The notes: generated by a model from the letters alone, not told the origin. A DNA stretch of 64,000 nucleotides from Tyto alba (GCF_018691265.1 NW_024881322.1:16850989-16914988); one strand, 5' to 3'; shown: positions 52,075 to 62,599, counted from the stretch's first letter. Made by a program: numbers and translations.

Positions 52075-52680
52075 TCAGAATTCCCCATCCTTCTGCATTA
52101 CCCACCAAGTGCACCTGGGTCCTTGGGCAAAGGCAATTCCACGTGTGGGCTTACCTTTACCTGAAGTAGGGATAACCCAGATGGTCTTCCCCAGCATGTT
52201 TTTGGGGTGCACTACCGAGACCCTATCTCCATCTATAGTATGTAGAACGTTTGACTGATCAGGACTAGCCTGGTTGGCAGATCCTCTAGTATTGACTAAC
52301 CAGGTGGCCTTTGCTAAATGTGTGTCCCAATGCTTAAAAGTTCTGCCTCCCATTGCTCTCAGCATGGTCTTTAGTAGCCCATTATACCGCTTAATTTTCC
52401 CAGAGTCTGGGGCATGATAGGGGATATGTTATATCCACTCAATGTCACGTTCTTTTACCCAGGTGTTTATAAGATTATTTCGAAAATGAGTACCATTATC
52501 TGACTCAATTCTCTCTGCGGTGTCATGCCACCACAGGACGTGCTTTTCAAGACCCAGAATAGTGTTCCGAGCAGTGGCATGGGGCACAGCATATGTTTCC
52601 AGCCATCCGGTGGTTGGAGTCATGGGCCCAGCGAGCCATAAATTTTTCACCCTTATGGTGCCAGTCCAGGCCTACTTGGG
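52075..52680 (-). pseudogene. pol: integrase (family A provirus), deleted and inactivated
   Basis: The retained part includes a TTGWLETY core segment, the second catalytic Asp in IESDNGTHF (codon near 52498-52500) and the C-terminal domain (52075-52365). Only about 87 codons separate the last RNase H Asp from this Asp, far fewer than in intact retroviruses. The reading frame jumps from the start of the zinc-finger region (GEKFMARWAHD) straight into the core. The HHCC finger and the first catalytic Asp are thus missing. A TAA stop lies after DIEWI, and the position 36 residues after the Asp, where the D-X35-E Glu belongs, is Lys (codon 52390-52392). The product could not integrate DNA. Confidence 0.85.
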
Positions 52681-52689
52681 CCACCTTAA

Positions 52690-53130
52690 TCTTTGCAGCT
52701 TTGTCCACCTGGTGTTTGTTTTGATGTTCTTCCATTGCTCGATTTTTGGGTATATGAGCATCTACGTGGTATACTTTCACAACCAAGTTCTCTATTAGAA
52801 CAGCAATATCTTGCCACAAATCAGAAAACCCAAATGGATTTGCCTCTACGCTTCCAGCCACTCTGTTTCCACTGCCACAACCAGCCCCACAGGGTATTTG
52901 TCACCATCCATGAGTCAGAGTAGAGATAAAGGACTGGCCATTATTCTTGCTCAGCGATATTTAAGGCCAGCTGGATGGCTTTCACCTCTGCAAATTGACT
53001 GGATTCGCCTTCTCCTTCAGCAGCTTCTGCGACCCATCATGTGGGACTCCACACAGCAGCCTTCCACTTCCGATGTTTCCCTACAATGCGGCAGGACCCA
53101 TCGGTAAATAAGGCATATCGCTTCTCATTA
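52690..53130 (-). pseudogene. pol: RNase H domain (family A provirus)
   Basis: The first catalytic Asp is visible in YALFTDGSC (53097-53123, residues ~98-105 of the 53037-53405 frame) and a late catalytic motif in VYHVDAHIPK (near 52758-52774). The domain is split over different frames, so at least one indel separates them. RNase H would degrade the RNA strand of the RNA-DNA hybrid during reverse transcription. Confidence 0.8.
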
Positions 53131-54509
53131 GCTGGTAGCTCATTATATGGTGGTGCCTCTTCAGCTCGGGTCACCTCTTCCTCTGGTGACATTCCAAAGT
53201 CTTTGTTCTCTGGCCAATTTGTAATTACTTCTAGTATTCCTGGGCGGTTGGCGTTTCCTATTCGAGCCCGCTGTGTGATGAGCGCGACCCACTTACTCCA
53301 CGTAGCATCAGTTGCATGGTGTGTTGAGGGGACCCTCCCTTTGAACATCCAGCCCAGTACCGGCAGTCGGGGTGCCAAGAGGAGCTGTGCTTCTGTACCA
53401 ATCACTTCTGAAGCAGCTCGGACCCCTTCATATGCTGCCAGTATCTCTTTTTCAGTTGGAGTATAATGGTCTTCAGATCCTCTATATCCTCGACTCCAGA
53501 ATCCCAGGGGTCAACCCCGGGTCTCCCCTGGTGCTCTCTGCCAAAGACACCAGGTAGGGCCATTCTCCCCGGCTGCAGTGTAGAGCACATTTTTAACATC
53601 ATGTCCTGCCCGAACTGGCCCAAGGGCTACAGCATGAACGATTTATTGTTTAATTTGTTCAAAAGCTTGCTTTTGCTCAAGGACCCATAAAAAGTCATTT
53701 TTCTTCTGGGTCACTTGATAAAGAGGACTGATGATCTGACTGTAATTTGGAATATGCATTCTCCAGAAGCCTATCACACCTAAGAAAGCTTGTGCTTCCT
53801 TTCTGCTGGTTGGTGGGGACATAGCCATTATTTTATTAATCACATCCATTGGGATCTGACGACGTCCATCTTGCCATTTGATTCCCAAAAACTGAATCTC
53901 CTGTGCAGGGCCCTTGACTTTACCCCATTATATGGCGAAGCCAGGTCTCAAAAGAATTTTAACTATTTTCTCTCCCTTCTCAAAAACTTCTTCTGCTGTA
54001 TTCCCCCATACAATGATGTCATCAATGTATTGTAAATGTTCTGGAGCTTCACCCTGTTCCAGCGCAGTGTGGATCAGTCCATGGAAAATAATGGGACTGT
54101 GTTTCCACCCCTGGGGCAGTCAGTTCCAGGTGTATTGGACACCCCTCCAGGTGAAAGCAAACTGTGGCCTGCACTCTGCTGCCAGAGGGATGGAGAAAAA
54201 GGCATTGGAGATATCAATTGTGGCGTACCACTTGGCTGCCTTTGACTCCAATTCATACTGAAGCTGCAACATGTCTGGCACAGCAGCACTTAACAGTGGT
54301 GTGACTTCATTCAGGCCCCGATAGTCCACTGTCAGTCTCCACTCTCCATTAGACTTCTGCACTGGCCACATGGGGCTGTTGAAGGGTGAGCGAGTCTTGC
54401 TGATCACCCCTTGGCTCTTGAGTTGATGAATCAGTTGATGGATGGGAACTACGGAGTCTCTGTTGGTGCGATATTGCCATCGGTGCACAGTCGGGGTAGC
54501 GATCGGCAC
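53037..54509 (-). pseudogene. pol: reverse transcriptase (family A provirus)
   Basis: The frame at 54120-54509 carries the fingers and early palm (SPFNSPMWPVQKSNGEWRL, then DYRGLNEVTPLLSAAVPDM and an FTWRGVQYTWN end) and stops at a TGA (54120-54122). Reading on in the same frame meets LPQGWKHSP and the YIDD active site at 54018-54029. The thumb and connection follow at 53643-53888 and 53037-53623 with frame changes. LPQG and YIDD, which are essential in this family, survive, so decay here is by stops and indels rather than by loss of motifs. Confidence 0.88.
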
Positions 54510-54918
54510 CCCGAAGGTTGTTCTTCAACCTTCAGTAGTCCAACAGCAGAAGGATCCTCTGAGAGCCCTGGCAGAGTGGACAGCTGTTTGATTGCTTCTG
54601 TCTCCAAGGCAGCTATACCGAAAGCCCACTGGTACCCTTTGGTGTCCTTAAAATACCCTCTCCGGAGATAATCTATTCCAAGAATACAGGGAGCTTCTGG
54701 GCCAGTCACTACAGGGTGCTTTTGCCACTCATTTCCAGTTAGGCTCACCTCAGACTCCAACACAGTCAGATGTTGAGAACCTCCTGTCACTCCTGAAATA
54801 CAAATAGGGTCTGTTCCTTGGAAATTCGATGGCATCAGGGTGCATTGGGCACCAGTGTCCACCAGAACGTTATACTCCTGGGGGTCGGATGTGCCAGGCC
54901 ATCGAATCCACACAGTTC
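54449..54918 (-). pseudogene. pro: retroviral aspartic protease (family A provirus)
   Basis: The active-site motif VDTGAQCTLMPS starts about residue 18 of the frame (D-T-G with hydrophobic residues before it). A second conserved segment, CILGIDYL, lies at about residue 96, as in retropepsins. The frame is -1 relative to gag and overlaps its last ~84 bases. I see no standard slippery heptamer in the overlap, so the frame change may be an old indel rather than programmed frameshifting. Downstream it leads into the RT frame through another frame change. Confidence 0.85.
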
Positions 54919-56284
54919 AGTAAACACGATTGTCCCTCTCCTCCACCTGGCTGGAGGCAGGGCACCTCTAATGTGCTCATAGTATCCATTATCGATGAAG
55001 GGGTTAGTGTGGTCTGTGCGAACCTCGGTCTCATCCTGGTTACTCACTTCTTGTAAGTACGACTCGGATGTTCTCATAGGATCAGGAGCAAAGTCAACTC
55101 TACTACACGGTTTGGGTAACTGATTAGCAGAGACAGGAGCAGCACTTATCCAGGAAGAACCTTGATTTCTAGCCATTCTTCCTTCCAACTCTCAAACCTG
55201 CTCTCTTAGAACATAGGTGGGTTTCCTGTCCCATTTCCTCATATCTTCCCCATGGTCGCACAGGTAATACCATAGGTTCCCCTGTGGTGTACATTGTCTT
55301 GCTTGAGTCGGGAGTCGTTTGCTCCTGATAGCTGAGATAATCTCGTCAATGCCTGCGTCCCTGGACAGGGATCCCAGTTGCCTGGCTTCTCTACCTTCTA
55401 ATTCCACACTGTTGGCCCCACTATCCCAGCATCAGAGCAACCAAGTAATGAGGTGTTCACCTGGATGGCGGCTGAAATCCTTTTGCATGTCTCGTAGTTC
55501 ACTCAGGGATAGAGATCGGGTGATTACCACTGGCTCTGCCTCCTCCTCCTGTTTTTGTGACGGCCCTGGTTCACCATCATCTTTTACAATGCGAGGGGAT
55601 TTTTTAGTGTATTTCTTCTTCTGTATGGGAGCAACTGATACTGTCGTGGATTGATTCTCTGGTTCACCCGCAATACTTATCGTAGGGGTCGGATTGGCTG
55701 CAGTGTCTGTCGCCCGAGTTGGAGTGGCTGCAGCTGGTGGAAGTGTCAGAGTGGTTGCAGTGCTGGTTGTTTTGCTCTCAGGTGCAGAGATGTCTTCCTT
55801 TTGAGGGTACTGCAGAGTGGTGAGCAGGGTTCAGTAGGCATGGGCAAGGTCCAAGCACATTGCAATGATCTGCGTCTCTCTTGAGGTGTCAGGATGACAG
55901 CACACCTTTTCTAAATATTTTACTAGTTTCTCAGGATCCTGCACTTGTTTAGGGGTGAAGTTCCAAAACATTGGAGGTCCCCACTGTCCTAGGTACTTGC
56001 CCATGCTACCCCACACTCCCAGCCACTCATAACTCTCCAACCCTGGGGTAGACCTCTGGGTGGTGTCCAGAAACAGTTGCTTAACCTGAAACAGAACCTG
56101 AACCACATTCAGGAACACTACAGCTTCCAGCAACAAGACAACGATGTTAATATGAGCATTCCATGGATATTCAGAGTTCTCAGCATTCTCAAGTATACTT
56201 GCAAGTAGCTTGGAGAAGGGGAAGATGGAAGAAGGTGTGTCTCCCTTGGGTGGGCTCTCCGAGGAGAAAGGTGGAGGGTGTAGT
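54835..56284 (-). pseudogene. gag: gag (family A provirus), with internal stops
   Basis: One reading frame (coordinates divisible by 3 at codon starts) can be followed from about 56284 to 54835, interrupted only by stops at 55831-55833, 55432-55434 and 55192-55194. In order it shows a Pro/Ser-rich start, a hydrophobic stretch (NIVVLLLEAVVFLNVVQVLF), a Trp/Gly-rich part, a Thr/Ala/Pro-rich linker (about 55640-55800), a Lys-rich patch, and a capsid-like part (SLSELRDMQKDFSRHPGEHL). No CCHC zinc knuckle is visible near the end, which fits ERVL-type Gag. The start codon is not certain, because the upstream hydrophobic frame may once have been continuous with it. Confidence 0.78.
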
Positions 56285-56564
56285 TACTAACCCATTCCAG
56301 TAGGTGCCCCCCGGTGTACACAGACGACCACCACGCTGAGTACAAATGCCCCACTACTCCCAGGACCAACGATTTTATCATGTCATAGATTAGTGTTACA
56401 TAATACAGCAAGGCAAAAATCTTAATCCAATTCCCACAGGTAATAAGCAGCAGCATGGGGACTACATACGGTGAGTAATGTGATGTATAACACAACTGCA
56501 GCAACAAAACCCACGATTTTAGGAGCCAAGCGAATGACATTATAACAGGATGGGCAGTCGGCAT
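56118..56564 (-). CDS. hydrophobic leader frame upstream of gag
   Basis: This 148-codon ATG frame begins 54 bases after the primer binding site. Its first ~95 residues hold at least two and probably three hydrophobic segments (around residues 8-27, 33-57 and 58-80), a pattern of a multi-pass membrane protein and unlike a standard matrix domain. The last ~50 residues overlap the gag frame (56118-56284) in a different register and look less protein-like there. The simplest reading is an N-terminal hydrophobic extension of Gag now shifted by an indel; a separate leader protein is the alternative. I do not recognise the domain. No N-myristoylation signal is seen after the first Met. Confidence 0.5.
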   Translation of the reverse strand: MPTAHPVIMSFAWLLKSWVLLLQLCYTSHYSPYVVPMLLLITCGNWIKIFALLYYVTLIYDMIKSLVLGVVGHLYSAWWSSVYTGGHLLEWVSNYTLHLSPRRAHPRETHLLPSSPSPSYLQVYLRMLRTLNIHGMLILTSLSCCWKL

Positions 56565-56617
56565 TATAACAACCTTGATAGCACACGCAAATCAAATCTG
56601 TTATCTCAACCCTTCAT

Positions 56618-56635
56618 GCCCTATGTTGGGCGCCA
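56618..56635 (-). other. primer binding site, tRNA-Lys type
   Basis: The minus strand reads TGGCGCCCAACATAGGGC, beginning 8 bases inside the 5' LTR. It matches the tRNA-Lys(1,2)-type primer site of retroviruses at 16 of 18 positions, by remembered consensus. The two mismatches are near the end, both G to A. Confidence 0.8.
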
Positions 56636-56643
56636 AGAAGTAC

Positions 56644-57135
56644 TGTCATCGTTTGAGCCTGCTCAGCAGCTAAACGCCACGCAGTCACTCACCCACCCTC
56701 CCCCCACTTGGGAATGGGGAGGGAATCAGAGGGGCAAAGGGAGACTCGCGGGTTGAGATAAAAACAGTTTAATAACAGTAACAGAACAATACGCTGACAG
56801 CAGTATCAGCAGGTAATGTACCATACAGCTGCTCACCACGCGCCGACTGGCACCCGCCTGCTCCGGGCCAGCGATCCCAAACACAAAGGCCCCACAGCCA
56901 CACTCCCAGAAGTGAGAGGCCCTCCCGGCCCTCTCCGGCCTTTATATAGTGAGCATGATGTCACATGACATGGAATATCGGCCAATCCAGGCCCAGCCCT
57001 CCAGCTGTGCTCCCCCCGCCCCCGCACATAGACAAGGGCACATGGAGCTGTAAAGCCCCTGGAATCTCAGTGTGCTGCAGCACTCCTCCAGCTACCAAAA
57101 TGAACATGAACTCTTTTTCAGCCCGAACCGGGACA
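56644..57135 (-). repeat. 5' LTR of family A provirus
   Basis: 492 bp from TGTCCCGGTTCGGGCTG to CGATGACA on the minus strand. The TATA box TATATAAA lies at 56941-56948 and an ATTAAA poly(A)-type signal at 56768-56773, with an R region of roughly 150 bases between. A CCAAT-type GGCCGATATTCC segment lies upstream of the TATA box. It is the most complete family A copy in the window. Confidence 0.92.
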
Positions 57136-57140
57136 GTAAT

Positions 57141-57724
57141 ACAAAATGTGTGGTAGTACTGTCTGAAGGTTTAACTTTACTGAGAATTGATAAATTAATT
57201 TAAGACTGCTCAATTCTGATAATTAAAAAAATCTGTCTGGAGAGAGAAGGGGAGGGTAAATTGACAGTTTTATATTTTGTGGGACTTTAAACTTATTCTG
57301 CTCCCCTCAGAATGTAAATTTTAAAAAAGATGAATTCCTCATTACATTTAGATTTTTTCAGACAGTCCTTATTAATGTGAAAATTATCAACCAGTGCTGG
57401 CAGATTAACACACATGATTGCAATGTGAGCTATGTTCTGCCTAATTGTCAGAATACCTTGATCATAATTCTCCTTCTAACAGGCTTATCAAAGAGCTGTT
57501 CCTTTTCTATTTCTATTATCCTGTTGCTGTTTATCAGAGGATACTGGATTATACACCGTAGATCCACAAGAAGTTCAACGTGTCAAAATCAGATGCAAGG
57601 CTGTAGCTAGATTGTTTTCACTTTTACTTTTGATATCCTTTTGCCCCCATTTTCATGTTCTCCTTTCTGAGAAAGAAAAAAATCCCAAAGAACTTATCCA
57701 TTTGAGGAGGTAGGACTTATTTTT
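57141..57724. other. low-copy DNA between provirus and CR1 fragment
   Basis: AT-rich with no recognised feature. It is the right-hand continuation of the target site that starts left of 51257. Confidence 0.55.
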
Positions 57725-58018
57725 ATGGAGTGTTCTGTACTGTTTCTATTTATGAACACTGACATTCTAAGGGACTGGTTGTATCAGTTGAATGCTCACA
57801 ATTCCATGGGGCCTGACAGGATTCATCCCACAGTGCTGAAGGAGCCAGTAGATCTCACAGCAGGACCCCTCTCAAACTACCAGAGGTCTTGGGAGTCTGG
57901 GGAGTTCCCTGCTGACTGGAAGCTAGCCAAAGCTATTCCGATTTCCAAGAAAGGCTTGAGGGAAGCCTCAGGGAATTACCTACCTGTGAGTCTAACCTCT
58001 GTACCTGGAAGAATATAA
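57725..58018 (+). pseudogene. CR1 LINE reverse transcriptase fragment
   Basis: The plus-strand frame encodes a segment with the CR1-type RT pattern: a MGPDRIHPTVLKE motif, then YQRSWESGEFPADWKLAKA, and NYLPVSLTSVPGRI at the end. These correspond to the N-terminal part of the LINE RT fingers, before the catalytic FADD motif, which is not present. Both ends are truncated; about 70 residues of the RT are visible. It lies on the strand opposite to all neighbouring retroviral elements. Confidence 0.85.
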
Positions 58019-58131
58019 ATACAACTTTAAACCTACAAATATAATTTGTATTAAAAAGCCTACAAATATAAAATCACAGAGTTTTCATACAAACGCATCC
58101 ATTTCCAATATACACAAATACAGTTTCAGAG

Positions 58132-59204
58132 TGTTGTGGTTTAGGCCTGGTTGGCAGCCAACCACAATGCAGCAGCTCTCTCTCCCTTCCCCTCCAGCAA
58201 TGAGAAGGGACAGAGAGCCAGGCTTGGGGTTCAAGATAGGACTGGGATGGGGAAATATCACCCTTTTATGATCACGAGCAAAAGGCAGACTCGTTAGGGG
58301 AAGAAAAAAAAGAACATACATTTATCACAGGCACTAACAACACGTAACAGAGTAGGACAGTGAGAAGCATTGCCACATCTTGAGAACACCTTCCCCCCAC
58401 CCCTCCCTTCTTTCCAGGCTCAGCTCTGCTCCCGATATCTCTACCTCCTCCCCCAGCGGCGCAGGGGCAGGGAATGGGGGGTGCAGTCAGCGCTGCCACT
58501 TCCTTCATCTTCGGTGAGGGGAGTGTCTGGAACTTGTTCCTCCTGCTCCATCGTGGTCCCCCTCTCGCAGGAGACAGTCCTCCACAAACTTTCTCCGACA
58601 TGAGTTCCTCCCATGGGCCGCAGCGTTCCCCACACTGCTCTGTCATGGGTCACTAACTTCCTCTGACTGGATTCCCTCCCACGGCTGCAGCCCTTCCCGA
58701 GCTGCTCGGGTGTGGGACTCCCCCGCATGCTGCAATCCTCCCAGTGCTGAATTACAGCAGCGGGGCTGCCTTTTCCCATGAGACCCCGGCCTTCTTCGGG
58801 CACAGAACCTTGGTTATTCCGAGGAGGAGCAACAGGCCATAAATCAATGTCTGCTCCACCGTAGATCTTCATGGGTGGCGGGGGGGGCCACCCTGCCATC
58901 TCCCCACAGGATACAGGGGGGTCTCTGCTCCGGCATACCCGCCCCCCTCCTTTCTTCTCCGTTCCTCCACTGACCTTGGTGTTCATGCAGCTGCAGCAAC
59001 TCCTCCTCACCAGTCCCACTGCTCATCACCACGTCCCTTCTTAAATACATTATCGCAGAGGTGCAGCCGATTGGCTCAATTTCCCAAACAGAAGTGGAGC
59101 TGACGTGGAGCTGGGGGAGCTTTGAGAAGCTTCTCACAGGGGGCCACCCCAATAGCCCCCTCCCCTGCCACAAAAAAACTCCACTACTCACTCAACCCAG
59201 GACA
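58132..59204 (-). mobile_element. solo LTR, family B, copy 3 (diverged)
   Basis: 1073 bp, from TGTCCTGGGTTGAGTGAG to AAACCACAACA on the minus strand, with perfect 5-bp duplications (cagag, 58127-58131 and 59205-59209). Compared with copies 1 and 2 it has many more substitutions and some indels, so it is either older or from another subfamily. AATAAA is changed to GATAAA (minus strand, near 58323-58328). The long R-region frame stays open from about 59019 to 58441 but is entered in another register. Confidence 0.92.
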
Positions 59205-60480
59205 CAGAGTTTGTAACAGAATGCATCTCAGAATGGCAAACATTTTGTTCAGCATCAAAACAACTGTTTTGGGCTTTAATGGCATTTCTTTCGCAAATAA
59301 ATCATTGTTGTTCTCACACAACACATGTATCGACATCAACAGTCTGACATTTGCTTCCGTTTTGCTGGGGCCATGCTGTGTTCCGCTGGATAGAGTAACA
59401 TTCCACTGTGATTTAATCCCAGCATAATGATGGGATATATGGTACAAACTGAAACATTGCACATTGTTAGAATAAAAGCTATGGTTTTACTATTGGTAAA
59501 GTCATAGGTAAATCTGCTAGATGCCACCAAGATTAGAATTCCCTTTCAAATTTGTTTGCATTATCCCAGATTACCTTTCAAATTTCAGTGGGTAAGGTGT
59601 CCCCTTCACCTTCTCTTACAATTCTTGCCATAGTAGATTGCACCCACAGTTGAGCCTGAATACAACTAAGAGCAAGAGAGACACTAAATTGGGCTGTATC
59701 TAGTGCTTTTACAATTAGTTTGTGGTCCTATTCATTAATTCTTTCCTGTTGGGGTAATGCATCAGATAAGAGCCATTGGTTAGTTCCCAGTGCTGATAGA
59801 GAAGATTGCAATAGATGTTCTAATTTGTGTAAATTACTTGTTGCTGATCTTACTTCACTAATACTTCAGCACCCATGCTGTTTAACACTCGTAAGGTACC
59901 AGTCACATCTCTTCTTGATAGTTTTGGAGAGGTGAAGGTTCATCCATGCAACCACAGTAACCATCTTGCATAAGACATACTGAAGATTGGTGAGCAAGTA
60001 GGTCTAGTGGCAGAAGTACTGATCTGCATTGATAGTTCCACTTGTTTGAGGGACCACAACAGATTAAACAACACTCGCTGTTTGAGTGCAGCATCCTCAG
60101 TAAAACTCCTTCGCAAAACTGGGAGAGTATTCAAAGCAGGCACTGACATTGGTGTGATAAGTTTAGTGATTCTGAGACGTATTGTTCCTAGTATTATGTT
60201 GCATCCCTCTAGAGTGTTCCATCTGCATGATTCTTCAACATCAGTGTGTAAGAGTTATTGTGAATAATCATATATATAACCCTTATAAACAAGTGGTCAT
60301 GTTTTACATGTCATGTTTATATTATTTCCTGGTAGTAACAAGATGGGTGGCTTATCTGTATTGACAAAATCTGGGCTGATTTCTTGATTGATATTTCAGC
60401 TGAGACAGGTACGCGTTTGTGGGAAAGCAAGTATTATCAAAATCTTCAACAGTAAGATGATATATCTTACTTTCCTTTGG
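59205..60480 (-). pseudogene. env: envelope-like region of second provirus
   Basis: After the integrase C-terminus one minus-strand frame can be followed with only scattered stops and at least one indel for ~1.2 kb. Visible parts include MSVPALNTLPVLRRSF (60103-60149), the CIQAQLWVQS area near 59640, and FILTMCNVSVCTIYPIIMLG with LNHSG (59380-59480). Several N-X-S/T sequons (NMT, NVS, NHS) support an extracellular glycoprotein. The position after integrase fits env. I cannot name the envelope family, see no clear fusion peptide or immunosuppressive motif, and the left end is cut by the family B solo LTR or decayed before it. Confidence 0.5.
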
Positions 60481-61450
60481 AGGAGACTGCCAGACAAAAA
60501 GGTAAAATAGACTGGTCTAGGTGGTGTTTTCTAGACAGCCTACACTGTCAGGAAGAAGGAAAAATCCACTGCTATCAGTAGCTTCCCAGACAGGTGGGCC
60601 ATGAGGTTCAGTTAGAATCTTTGGTGCAGTTCCAATTTGTGGTAAATTTACTATGACAGGTTGTCCTGGCTGTAATGCTATAGGATATATTCTTTCATCA
60701 GAAGGTGGAGCATCAAGCCCAGATTTTCCAAAGAATGGTCAGCTCACAGGGCTCACAAGTGGGCCCATACTGATTAGTCAATTGATTAAGTACTGTAGAA
60801 AGTTGAGTATTGCATTGGGCCTTGTGTGATTTAAGGCTGTTCTTTCTATCATCCCATTTGCTGAGTGTAATATGGGGTGTTGAATGCCCATTGTATTTCT
60901 TCTTGTTTTGCTCATTCTTGCACTTCCTTACACGAGAAGCATGAGCCATTATCACTTTGGATGACATCAGGAGTATGAAGACTTGAGAACCAAGATGATA
61001 GCCCTTGTACTGTATTTTGTCCATCGGCCTTTTGGCACTTAGTTGACATAAGCAGGCCAGACTCTACTTCTACTCCTGTGAGGATGTACTGGTATTCCGC
61101 AGAGAGTTTGAATGTCCTGATATAATCAATTTGCCAAGTAGACCACAAAGGTTTCCTTGATTGATATGTAGGGGTGGTGCTTTATTAGGGTGATCTGTTT
61201 GTAATTTTAATCTACACTGAGGATATTCAGTGAGAATAATATCCCATGTTCTCCTGTTCAGGGGCCAACCTTTGCTCTGTGGAGGAAAGTAAAGCACTTC
61301 TTTACCTGTGTGACCTAATTTTTGATGTAGACATTCTCCCAACTGATACCACTTGGGATTTAAAGACTTCTCTATTTTTATTTCCCTAATTTTAGTCAAT
61401 TCATCCATTGGCTCCGGTTTGTGGATCATTATTGTTTCATTTTTCATCAT
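60481..61450 (-). pseudogene. pol: integrase (second provirus)
   Basis: The N-terminal zinc-finger region is visible in CLHQKLGHTG followed by CRLKL (61070-61450 frame). The catalytic core shows the first Asp in WQIDYI (codon 61125-61127), the second in IQSDNGS (60951-60953) and the Glu in GMIER (codon 60845-60847), the last after a frameshift and with a changed spacing. All three catalytic residues can still be read, unlike in the first provirus. The C-terminal domain follows at about 60540-60720 (PVIVNLPQIGTAPKILTEPH). Function would be strand transfer of viral DNA; the frame changes make it inactive. Confidence 0.82.
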
Positions 61451-61624
61451 GTGGCTTACATCCTTGGTGTGAGCTTTCTCTCATGCAGTCTTAAATGGTG
61501 TTTTTTCTGCCTATATTTAATAATAGTTGCCAATCTTGAGTTCTCCAAACTAGAGATCTGTTTACTTCCCAGTTCAGGGATTCCCACTGACATTGTGTGG
61601 CACCAGCCCACACAGCACAGGAGT

Positions 61625-61900
61625 CTAAATATATGATTTTTGCTCCATCTGTGCTGATAAAAATCCTGCTCTTAATTCTCCTACTTGTATACTACCTTTA
61701 CCTTCTTCTATTATTTGTTTGCTAGTGGCAAAGTTTAATGCAACGGCCTTATATTGCTGTTTACTGCTTATCCTTTTTGCTGAGGCTTCAGTGAACCAAA
61801 TGTCTTCTGTTGGTGTTCCTTCAGTAATAGGAGGTGCATTTAAAATTGGTGAAGGTTTAAATTGTTGATGTAATGCAAATGTATCTGCATTTATAGGCAT
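61625..61900 (-). pseudogene. pol: RNase H segment (second provirus)
   Basis: The motif IWFTEASAKR corresponds to the first RNase H catalytic block, where F-T-D-x-S is usual; here the Asp reads Glu. It is followed by QYKAVALNF and a GSIQVGELRA segment, in which the Glu fits the second catalytic residue. The Asp to Glu change would probably weaken or abolish activity. Confidence 0.65.
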
Positions 61901-62599
61901 CTACAATTTGGAAACCTTAATATGTCCTTTGGTTAATTTAATTTCCTCTGCAACTCCTGTTAGGTAGGCATACCATTTTCCGACCATAGGTTTATGTGCA
62001 ACTCTTTCTAGGGGAGCAGTCCTCTTTAGGATTGCTTCTAACAAATTAAATGGTCATCTGGTTTACAGAGAGTGTCCCAGGTGTATTTTCTCAACTTGTT
62101 TCACTGCTCGTACTAAAGACAAAAGTCCCTTTTCCTATTTAGAGTATCTTTGTTCTGTGTCTTTAAATGCAGTCAAGCTGAATGATAAAGTTCTCTTTGG
62201 TCTATCAGGGCCAGTTTGGAATAGGTTACATTAAGTACCATGTTCAGCAAAACCCTATTTGGCTATAATAGGGTCATGAGGGTGTATTGGTCCTAATGAC
62301 TGATGTTTTTAATTCTTCAATCAGAGTTCTTATAACCTCCTTATGTTCTAATTTCAAATCCCAGGGCTGGTCCTTCTGTAAAAGCAAATATAATGGATGA
62401 GCAATGACAGAAAATCCAGGTACATATTTTCTCCAGTATTCTAAAGTTCCATTAACTGTTGTATTTCTTTCCTACATTGAGGCATTTGTAACTGTTCAAT
62501 TTTTCTTAAGGTACCTGGAGGAATCACTGCAATTCCCACTGTCCACTAAGTACCTAAAAACTTTACTTCTCCACTTGGTCTCTGACATTTCTCAGGTGG

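Larger units (their letters stand above)
51262..57135 (-). mobile_element. full-length family A provirus (ERVL-like), defective
   Basis: A 5.87-kb proviral unit bounded by two family A LTRs in the same orientation and by perfect 5-bp duplications, gtaat, at 51257-51261 and 57136-57140. Reading on the minus strand the order is 5' LTR, primer binding site, hydrophobic leader frame, gag, protease, RT, RNase H, integrase, a short 3' region and the 3' LTR. No envelope frame is visible between integrase and the 3' LTR (about 51630-52075). The lack of env, 5-bp duplications and gag without a visible Cys-His box fit ERVL-type (class III) elements, though this class assignment is inferred. The coding part is broken by many stops, frame changes and an integrase deletion. 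By eye the two LTRs differ at roughly a tenth of aligned positions, so the insertion is not recent. Confidence 0.93.

Noticed and set aside
52520..53690. Several plus-strand frames of 61-141 codons over the provirus
   Set aside because: They are shadows of the minus-strand pol gene; the recognisable motifs are all on the other strand.
54835..54920. Programmed -1 frameshift site between gag and protease
   Set aside because: The frames overlap in the right sense, but no standard X-XXY-YYZ heptamer is visible; an indel explains it as well.
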